A DNA stretch of 45,445 nt, from assembly GCA_023091735.1 (NCBI GenBank), contig JALKBU010000361.1, positions 1 to 45,445 on the forward strand, written 5' to 3'. The notes beneath the pieces are model-generated. The model was not told the DNA's origin, made no database searches, and saw nothing but the letters and a program-made list of their open reading frames with translations. The stretch comes from Trichomonas tenax. Its lineage: Eukaryota; Parabasalia; Trichomonadida; Trichomonadidae. Shown here piece by piece: positions 40,240 through 45,445 of the stretch (position 1 is the stretch's first letter; the number at the start of each line of letters is the position of its first letter). The position numbers and the translations under genes were made by a program.

Positions 40240-42033
40240 TCAAACGTGTGCCTTGCGAACATCAGCAAGAACAAGCTGAGCCTGCTTGAGGGCAGCGATG
40301 AGCTTGAGGCAGGAGTTACGCTTCTCGACGATGATTGGGTCTTCGTTGAGATCTGGCTCAAGGACTAATCTCTCGACGAGGTCAAACCTGAGCTGCTTGA
40401 CTGAATCGACGAGCATTGTCCTGAAGATGGCCTTCGGGATGGAGTCGATGACCTCCTTTCTGACAATAACGAAGTAACGGTGGACAAGATCAATAAGCAT
40501 TGGAACGTTGTTACCGAAGCCACCGTTGGCATCAATCTGAGCCTTGCATGGGGCGAAATCTGGGTGCCTTGTATTGATGAAGGATGTGTGGATATCGATG
40601 AGCTTGTTAGCGTAGACAGCGGCCTCCTTTGATGCCTGGACGACGCCATCGATAGCAATCTGGAGGATGTTATCTCTAAGAGAGAAGAATCTGTCGAGCT
40701 CTGGAACGTGGACGGACTGATGGACCTGAACGAGGCGCTCCTTAGCGTTGTCAATGCACTTCAAGACGCATGGACGAAGCTTCTCGATTTCGTCCTTAAC
40801 GAGAGCGTGGAAAGTAGCTTCTGGGAAGAACATAGAACCACGAAGACCACCCTGAGATTCGATCATCTTAGCGACGAGTTCCTGTGGTGTATCCTTAACG
40901 GACTTGATTGTGAGCATAGATTGTGGGAATTCATCAATCAACTCAGAAATGATGTTAGCACCACCGTGGAGCTTAGAATCACTGAGCTGGTCACTGTGGC
41001 CATTAAGAAGACCGTTGAGTTCCTCCATATACTTGGAAACCAAAGAGAAGATCATTGTCTGCTGCTCTTCTGGTGTGTTACCGAGAGATGTACCGTATTT
41101 CTGAAGCTCAGCGTTCTTAAGAGCGAGCTGATCGTTAATTTGTGTGTAAAGTGCTGGAATTTGATTCTTGATGTGTTTCATGAGAATTTGGTTGAGTGTC
41201 TGTGAAAGGAATTTAGTACCGCAGTTCTCTGCGATATCTGCGTAAGCCTCGTGGTTTCTGAAGAATTTCATTTCTGCGTCGGCTGTTGCAGCAACTTTCT
41301 TCTTAGCGTTGATATCAGCCTGGCTACGATTGATGACACCGATGTAGCCGAGCTTGAGTGGATATACCTTGTTGAGGAGGATTTCTCTAGCGTTTGTGCC
41401 TTTGTCCATGATATCGAGTTTTGTGAGAACGCCGATTGTTCTGTCACCGTTTGAATCAACGTCACGTGCAGCGATAAGAGAGTCTGAGTTGGCAAGATCC
41501 ATGTTTGCTGGTGTGATAGCTAAGATAATAGCGTTTGCCGGTTCGATGTACCTGTAAACCATTTTCTTGATCTGGTCAGCGATGTCAGCTGGCTGATCTT
41601 CGACGGCAATTTTTGTTAAACCTGGTAAATCGACGAGTGTAAGGTTGAGAACTGTTGGTGAGTAAATCTTGAGGTTGATTGGCTGATCAGTGACTCCTTT
41701 GTTTGTTCCGCAAACTCTGTCTGTTTCGTCTTCGATTTCTTTCATGATTTCATCGAAATCTGTGTATTTCTTTCCTGGATTGTGCAAAAACTCACCCCAT
41801 TCGGCTGGTTGTTTGCCAGAGTTGATGTGGATTAATTGAAGAATGAGTGGGCGACGTGTGCAGATGCCTGCGCCACGTGGTAAGAAATCCTTGCCAACGA
41901 TGGCCTCGAGGACTGATGATTTACCAGCGGACTGGCAGCCTACAGCGACGATCTGAGGGAGGTCAACAGCATGCGCGCTGACGGTCGCAAAGACGTCCTG
42001 GAGTTTGTTAAGAACAGGGATAAGATTCTGCAT
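40240..42033 (-). CDS. Dynamin-family GTPase (Vps1/DRP1-like)
   Basis: A 597-residue dynamin-related GTPase that would constrict membranes in vesicle or organelle fission. The GTPase domain starts at once: G1 GCQSAGKSS (32-40), the switch region with CTRRPLILQL, G3 DLPGLTK and G4 TKLD. A stalk of helices follows, and the C-terminal GTPase effector domain (LVHRYFVIVRKEVIDSIPKA ... LLVDSVKQL-type) is present. There is no PH domain or proline-rich tail, so it is of the Vps1/DRP1 kind rather than classical endocytic dynamin, and it is shorter than yeast Vps1. ATG at 42033 (MQNLIPVLNK) is the first true ATG; a TCACTTTT initiator-like element lies 12 bases upstream. Confidence 0.93.
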   Translation of the reverse strand: MQNLIPVLNKLQDVFATVSAHAVDLPQIVAVGCQSAGKSSVLEAIVGKDFLPRGAGICTRRPLILQLIHINSGKQPAEWGEFLHNPGKKYTDFDEIMKEIEDETDRVCGTNKGVTDQPINLKIYSPTVLNLTLVDLPGLTKIAVEDQPADIADQIKKMVYRYIEPANAIILAITPANMDLANSDSLIAARDVDSNGDRTIGVLTKLDIMDKGTNAREILLNKVYPLKLGYIGVINRSQADINAKKKVAATADAEMKFFRNHEAYADIAENCGTKFLSQTLNQILMKHIKNQIPALYTQINDQLALKNAELQKYGTSLGNTPEEQQTMIFSLVSKYMEELNGLLNGHSDQLSDSKLHGGANIISELIDEFPQSMLTIKSVKDTPQELVAKMIESQGGLRGSMFFPEATFHALVKDEIEKLRPCVLKCIDNAKERLVQVHQSVHVPELDRFFSLRDNILQIAIDGVVQASKEAAVYANKLIDIHTSFINTRHPDFAPCKAQIDANGGFGNNVPMLIDLVHRYFVIVRKEVIDSIPKAIFRTMLVDSVKQLRFDLVERLVLEPDLNEDPIIVEKRNSCLKLIAALKQAQLVLADVRKAHV

Positions 42034-42044
42034 TTTTTCTAAAA

Positions 42045-42049
42045 AGTGA
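42045..42049 (-). promoter_or_regulatory. Initiator-like TCACT before dynamin
   Basis: TCACTTTT on the coding strand, about 12 bases before the ATG at 42033. Confidence 0.55.
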
Positions 42050-43181
42050 CTTTTCTTTATCACAATTTATAACCGCCGGGACCAATCTGTTTTCGCATTT
42101 TTCGTTGTTTTTCGGGAGTAACTGTATATGTAAATTCTATTTTCACAGTTATTTCGAGTTGAAATTTATTTGATTTTTTTTGAGCTGCCGATTCGAAAAA
42201 TGAGTTTTAAGCATTTCTTCTATGACTAATCGACATAAATATTCATGGTAAAGAGAAATCTCAATAAAATAATCAAATATAAATAGATTATTTTTTTTCG
42301 AAATTATATTTTTCTGTTTTTGAACCATGAGACTTAATGAATACATCACAATGGTTGAAGCAGTGCTGTATTCAAAGTGCGTAGCCACGAAATTTGAATA
42401 ATTATGTGATCAATTATATCATCGGTAATACATATATTTGATGATATAATTATTTTTTATTACATTTACTTAGATAAAACATCGATTTGCTTAACCTCAA
42501 ACTTAAGTTTTGAATCCGAAGAAATGAAAAGAATTAGAAAATTACGTTAATTTTGATTAAAAAATGTTGACATTGCCAATTATTTCATTATAAATATTAA
42601 TATATTGGATCAGGCAATGTTTGTTTCATCAAGAAATCCGATTTTTGTCAATTTTTCAGAAATTATAAAGATATTTCCACGATTTGTAGCACAACTAGTT
42701 AGCAATATTCAATAATTAACATCTCAATTATCATAAATATCCAATGGTGACATTTTCAAAACATGAAATCCATGAAAATCTATTGATTTTAAATCGATAC
42801 AACATTAACTTGATTTATCTAATCAAATCATCGAAAATTCCTTTCATACATTTTGAACTTTTAATCAGAAATGGCAATTGATACTATGATATAAAAAACA
42901 ATTTAGAAAATGTTCAAAATCCAAAATGATTGAATCAAAAACAGCAAAAATTCTGAAGCAAACGAAATTTCTTTTAAGGTCAATCACAATTACTCCAATG
43001 ATGAATCAATTATCTAATATCATGGAATTGTAACATACAATATAAGCGTAAAGCATCATATTCATGAGATATCTGAGATAAAATTAGTATTACCATATAT
43101 TAGAGCTATCATTATTAAAGAAATTATGAAAAAAAAGAGAGAAATATTAATCCACCGATTTACTTCAAAAAAAGCGACTTC
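42050..43181. other. AT-rich spacer with several short hairpins
   Basis: No gene supported. Perfect inverted repeats: 42412-42423 with 42440-42451 (AATTATATCATC/GATGATATAATT), 42570-42577 with 42613-42620 (ACATTGCC/GGCAATGT) and 42850-42858 with 42912-42920 (ATTTTGAAC/GTTCAAAAT). Confidence 0.45.
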
Positions 43182-44035
43182 TTATTCGACAACAAGTGTT
43201 GTTGTGATTGTTTCATCAGAGAATAAGTCATTATCGTCTTGTGCATGGAAGATGACGTTGTAATTTCCTGGTTCTGCACGTGGGACTGTCCAATAGAAAG
43301 CAAATGGTGTGAGTTCAGACTCCTTTGTTGTTCTTCCACCAAGGAGGAAATCACCATTGCCAAATTTGATGTATGCGAATACTTCTCTATCGACTGCATC
43401 ATCATCAATAACAGCGTATGCAATGATTCTGTCTCCTGATGAAGCTCTCTTATTGCTGATACCGGCCTTGAGGAGTTTAGGCTTGATTGGAATGACGTAA
43501 TCAAAGAAGTATACTGATGGCCATGAAGATTTGATGCCTTCATCATCTTCAGCCCAAACAGATAACTTATTGCGCTTGCCTGGCTTAACCTGCTCTGGGA
43601 TAGAGATTGTGTAATGGTATTCGTAACTCTCCATTTCATCAGGTGTGTATAAGCTTCCTGCTGTATGGATTTGACCATCATTGAACTGATACTTGATCTT
43701 AACACCAGACTAATCATATGCAGTACCAGAAAGCGTGATTGTTTGGCCAACGAGGTACCTTGGCTTGAGTTCATATGTATCAAGATAGAATCCTGGTGGA
43801 TATGAGATTGGAAGTGTGACGTCGATTTGGTTTGAAAGGAAGAATGCATCTCTATCTCTCGCCTGCGCCATGTATCTGAAGTATCTTCCATCTCTAATGT
43901 TGACCTCCTTTGTCAAAACATGCTCCTTCTCTTCAGCTGTGATTATGAATTGAATGAGATCAGACTCTCCCATGAAGTCATAAATAACTTCAACTGTTTC
44001 ACCAACATCTCCATCAATGACTCTCAACTTGATTG
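43182..44035 (-). pseudogene. Ig-like repeat protein, 5'-truncated with in-frame stop
   Basis: The frame from about 44035 to TAA at 43182-43184 encodes tandem beta-sandwich repeats of about 95 residues. Recurrent phrases include GFYLDTYELKPRYLVGQTIT, SIPEQVKPGKRNKLSVWAED and TVPRAEPGNYNVIFHAQDDN, like Ig-like/cadherin-type modules of large trichomonad surface proteins. A TAG at 43710-43712 interrupts it after GTAYD, and the same frame resumes with SGVKIKYQFNDG. The 5' end is lost: at 44036 the sequence changes abruptly into the tandem repeat copy. No true ATG starts the remnant. It is a dead copy of a multicopy family; whether the intact relatives are surface proteins is inference. Confidence 0.65.
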
Positions 44036-44176
44036 TTAGTAGTATAGTGAGCGGGTTACTTGTCACTCTAGATATAGAGGATGTATGACAACATATATAT
44101 TTATATTGTAATTCCGGACAATTAATTTTAAGTTTATTTTTAAAATAATTTATTTTTTTTGTCGAAAATAATATAT

Positions 44177-44904
44177 ATGGTTATTGTTTCGCCTGAGCTT
44201 ATGAAGAAATGTGGAATTAAGTTATTAAAAGTTAATGAATTTCAATTAAATCTAATGAAAACGTAAGAAAAAGTGATTCAAAACATCCCTTCGAAACCGA
44301 AAAAATCGAAGACTCAGCACATATTAAAACAAATTTCATCCGTTCAGGTCATGGTCTAAATCCTGAATGGATTAAAGAACAATTTAAAAATGAAGGTTGT
44401 GAATTAATAAATGAATATAAAGGATGTGAAAGTGAGCTTATTTATAGATGTAAAGGAAAAATATTTTCAATTATGTGGCATAGATGGAATAAAGGTGAAA
44501 GACCTCATAAATGTGACGAAGATGAAATAAAAGTAGTTGAAAATCCAAAAGAAAACAGTGTTTCTATATATTGCATCTGTAAAGTTCCAACAAAAAGTGG
44601 AAAACGAATAAACAGAAAAATTTATAATCCTGAACATATTAAAATGATATTTAAAAATGAAGATTGTGATGTATTAAATGCTGAAGAATATTTAAACGTT
44701 AAAACTAAATTAAAATATAAATATATTGGAAATGATGAAAGATGTAAAGATAAAGATAAAATTTATAGTATATGTTTTAATAACTGGAAGACTTTAAATA
44801 TTAGAAAACATTTTAAATAATATGGTAAATCAACTAAATTTTTCAAGGGAGAATATAAAGCTGAAATCATTGATGAGGGTGATGTAAAAATTTACAAAGT
44901 GTGA
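44177..44904 (+). pseudogene. Gene Y: zinc-ribbon-like repeat protein, frameshifted
   Basis: ATG at 44177 (MVIVSPELMKKCGIK) shifts frame near 44230. The frame carried by the second copy (SNENVRK...) then continues to TAA 44818-44820, and beyond that stop reads on sensibly to TGA 44902-44904. The body holds two related modules beginning NPEWIKEQFKNEGCELINEY and NPEHIKMIFKNEDCDVLNAE, each followed by Cys- and Trp-containing strands such as FSIMWHRWNKGERPHKC. This is reminiscent of the treble-clef/zinc-ribbon repeats that accompany endonucleases in large DNA viruses and mobile elements. Function is unassigned. Confidence 0.5.
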
Positions 44905-44967
44905 TTTTTTCACATTATATATTTTTTCTTCGTTTTTGAAATACTTTATTTTTTTAATTCGTAAGAA

Positions 44968-45220
44968 ATGAGCTCAGAACTTCAGTATGTCACTGTCAAT
45001 AAATTAATTGAAACATTAAACCCTCAATCCAATTTTGGATGGTGTCAAACAAGTTGATGTTTACTTTTGTGATTATGTTGAAAGTTTATATTATAAAGGA
45101 AAACATAATATTAAACCAATTGCTTTTGCATTTGATGGTCAATTAGTAGAAAGTGAGAAAATATGGGATCTAATACCTGATATATTAGTAGTATACGAGG
45201 GGGGTTACTTGCCATTCTAA
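44968..45220 (+). pseudogene. Gene X: short unknown protein, frameshifted
   Basis: ATG at 44968 reads MSSELQYVTVNKLIETLNPQ and meets TGA at 45055-45057. The frame shifted by one at about 45035 (...DGVKQVDVYFCDYVESLYYK) continues to TAA at 45218-45220, ending VVYEGGYLPF. The same ending, with stops, is present at 44036-44075 as the end of the previous copy. I recognise no family. Confidence 0.45.
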
Positions 45221-45334
45221 ATATAAAGGATGTATTCCAAACACTATATATAAACAACAAATCCGAGCAACTAATTTTTAAGTTAATTTTTAAAATAATT
45301 TAATTTTTTTATTTGGAAGAAAGAGATTATATAT

Positions 45335-45445
45335 ATGGCAATCGTTTCGCCTGAGCTAATGAAGAAATGGGGTATTAAGCAATTAAATGAATACGATTTT
45401 TTAATTAAATCTAAAGAAAATGTAAGAACCCGAAGGGTTCCGACT
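45335..45445 (+). CDS. Gene Y, second copy, partial at the right edge
   Basis: ATG at 45335 begins MAIVSPELMKKWGIKQLNEY and remains open to the window end. It corresponds to the start of the frameshifted copy at 44177. After ENVR the two copies diverge: here a GC-rich 15-base hairpin (GAACCC-GAA-GGGTTC, 45426-45440) appears where the first copy has KSDSKHP. The remainder lies outside the window. Confidence 0.4.
   Translation, partial: MAIVSPELMKKWGIKQLNEYDFLIKSKENVRTRRVPT
45426..45440. repeat. GC-rich mini-hairpin inside a repeat ORF
   Basis: A perfect six-base stem GAACCC/GGGTTC with loop GAA, the same style as the cluster at 360-675. It is absent at the equivalent place of the other copy (about 44256). 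Confidence 0.7.

Larger units (their letters stand above)
44036..45445 (+). repeat. Tandem two-gene repeat unit, about 1.15 kb period
   Basis: Sequence at 44036-44250 is repeated at 45185-45415 (for example TTAGTAGTATA at 44036 and 45185, and the ATG followed by TCGCCTGAG at 44177 and 45335). The order is end of gene X, spacer, gene Y, gene X, spacer, start of gene Y, so a unit of two genes is tandemly repeated. It is truncated at its left edge where it abuts the Ig-like pseudogene and continues beyond the window. Both genes carry frameshifts, indicating decay. A mobile or virus-derived element is likely but not shown. Confidence 0.65.

Noticed and set aside
42149..42388. Minus-strand ORF of 79 codons
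   Set aside because: Starts with GTG, no recognisable motif, and composition expected from AT-rich DNA.
43160..43891. Long minus-strand ORF overlapping the Ig-like pseudogene
   Set aside because: Ser/His/Gln-rich out-of-frame translation; the other frame shows clear Ig-like repeats.
1..45445. CRISPR array or bacterial operons
   Set aside because: No regularly spaced identical repeats with unique spacers, no ribosome-binding sites or co-directional tight gene runs, and the genes are eukaryotic.

Overview
This window looks like nuclear DNA of a parabasalid protist, most likely a trichomonad close to Tritrichomonas; the species is inferred, not proven. Reasons: strongly AT-rich spacers, long uninterrupted (apparently intronless) eukaryotic genes on both strands, a TCA-pyrimidine-A/T initiator-like element a few bases before many start codons (known from Trichomonas vaginalis), and trichomonad-type families (two-repeat Myb, beta-helix-like surface relics, cysteine-rich discoidin protein, degenerate TBC protein).

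Layout. 1-1300: remnants of a repetitive or mobile element (divergent ORFs 1-264 minus and 318-717 plus, a small relic at 1133-1246) studded with tiny GC-rich hairpins. 1554-5744: type III phosphatidylinositol 4-kinase. 5894-6664 minus: PQ-loop transporter. 7105-7749 minus: discoidin-type protein. 8991-9498: frameshifted Myb gene. 11168-12514 minus: DH-PH-FYVE protein. 13117-14463: a non-coding block of about nine consecutive imperfect hairpins bounded by 43-45 bp inverted repeats, just upstream of an ABCA half-transporter (14543-16951). 17136-18005: broken beta-helix-like gene. 18170-19000 minus: UBX protein. 19541-19840: 300 bp MITE-like element with 70 bp terminal inverted repeats. 20340-21929 minus: TALE-homeodomain-like protein and a CDC25-type phosphatase. 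23903-26203: HEAT/ARM-like protein. 27529-27696: GC-rich direct repeat. 29000-30680: HIRA-like C-terminal region split by one frameshift in an A run. 31224-32681: Sel1-like membrane protein. 32748-34526 minus: CCDC93. 35086-36057 minus: replication factor C subunit. 36568-38361: POP1 of RNase P/MRP. 38548-39600 minus: TBC-like protein. 40240-42033 minus: dynamin. 43182-44035 minus: truncated Ig-like gene with an internal stop, abutting a decayed tandem two-gene repeat (44036 to the window end).

The intact genes are mostly housekeeping genes of membrane traffic and signalling (PI4K, FYVE-GEF, CCDC93, dynamin, TBC), DNA replication and RNA processing (RFC, POP1), cell cycle (CDC25) and transcription/chromatin (homeodomain, Myb, HIRA-like). 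They do not form an operon or pathway cluster. The unusual material lies between them: hairpin arrays, MITE-like repeats, mini-palindromes and decaying multicopy genes.
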